Origin: Candidatus Bathycorpusculum fermentans
Lineage (GTDB): Archaea > Thermoproteota > Bathyarchaeia > Bathyarchaeales > Bathycorpusculaceae
Reading direction: 5' to 3'
Length of the DNA stretch: 5,114 nt
Assembly (NCBI GenBank): GCA_009787175.1
Contig: WRGM01000060.1
Span: forward strand, 1-5,114
Part shown: in pieces, positions 4,919 to 5,114 of the stretch
Numbering within the stretch: position 1 is the stretch's first letter
Layout of the letters: each line of letters opens with the position of its first letter
Notes under the pieces: generated by a model
Told to the model about the DNA's origin: nothing
The model's input: only the letters and a program-made list of their open reading frames with translations
The model's database searches: none
Made by a program: the position numbers and the translations under genes

Positions 4919-4955
4919 TGTGAGTAGATTTTTAGACTGGTCTATGTTGCTCACA
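4919..4955. repeat. Nested inverted repeat upstream of the ribK operon
   Basis: An outer pair TGTGAG (4919-4924) with CTCACA (4950-4955) encloses an inner pair TAGAC (4933-4937) with GTCTA (4940-4944). It lies just upstream of the TATA box at 4899-4907 on the minus strand. It is not followed by a T-run on the minus strand, so it is not a terminator in that direction. The inner 12-base near-palindrome is the size of a dimeric-regulator site. A role as operator is inference. Confidence 0.4.
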
Positions 4956-4997
4956 GACTTCTAGAATTGGCCGCTGTGTTTTAGTCATCGGTTAATC

Positions 4998-5007
4998 AAA
5001 TAAAAAA
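4998..5007 (-). terminator. T-rich terminator of the right-edge gene
   Basis: The minus strand reads TTTTTTATTT, starting 12 bases past the TGA at 5019-5021. It supports a leftward gene ending there. Confidence 0.35.
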
Positions 5008-5018
5008 GAGAGAGTATT

Positions 5019-5114
5019 TCAAAAAGGATTACACACAAGATTCCAGATTTCTTCACGCGAGCCATTAACATGAAAACGAGCAAACAAAGACACAGTTAAA
5101 TCAATCATACGCAA
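5019..5114 (-). CDS. Possible 3' end of a gene running off the right edge
   Basis: A minus-strand frame is open from the window edge to TGA at 5019-5021, giving 31 residues that end with REEIWNLVCNPF. The middle reads LTVSLFARFHVNGS, and codon use is G/T-rich as in the CofE-like gene. The T-rich tract just after the stop supports a true gene end. No family can be named from so short a tail. It might also be a small ORF starting at ATG 5106-5108, or chance. Confidence 0.35.
   Translation of the reverse strand: MRMIDLTVSLFARFHVNGSREEIWNLVCNPF

Overview
The window looks like a chromosomal piece of an AT-rich archaeon. Four things point that way: an initiator tRNA-Met with an intron in a textbook bulge-helix-bulge fold; a CTP-dependent riboflavin kinase (archaeal RibK); the alpha subunit of an ADP-forming acetyl-CoA synthetase; and a PAC2-family proteasome-assembly-type protein. 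TATA-like boxes sit about 25 bases upstream of likely transcript starts. The gene mix would suit a mesophilic TACK-type lineage such as Bathyarchaeia, but that placement is inference from memory.

Layout, left to right. Bases 1-407 hold no confident gene: there is a possible gene start running off the left edge (minus strand), a short tandem repeat, and an 79-codon open frame without a start codon. A PAC2-family gene (minus, about 408-1076) is divergent from an intron-containing initiator tRNA-Met (plus, 1208-1310). Then come an archaeal CofE/F420-ligase-family gene (plus, 1541-2386) with a four-run G-tract motif near its 3' end, and an ACD alpha-subunit gene (plus, 2486-3982). A hairpin with T-runs on both strands separates ACD from a convergent two-gene unit (minus): an unrecognised small protein (about 4442-4810) followed 12 or so bases later by ribK (about 4031-4426). 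The right edge probably carries the 3' end of another minus-strand gene (5019-5114).

Functionally the genes are mostly housekeeping and cofactor metabolism. RibK makes FMN. The CofE-like protein belongs to a family that adds glutamate to the deazaflavin F420, although this branch may do something else. ACD alpha, with a beta subunit encoded elsewhere, would make acetate and ATP from acetyl-CoA. I see no CRISPR array, transposon, phage or obvious defence system. The best second looks are the unknown protein in the ribK operon, the unusual CofE branch with its G-quadruplex-like motif, the tRNA intron, and a strong codon-composition drift along the ACD gene.
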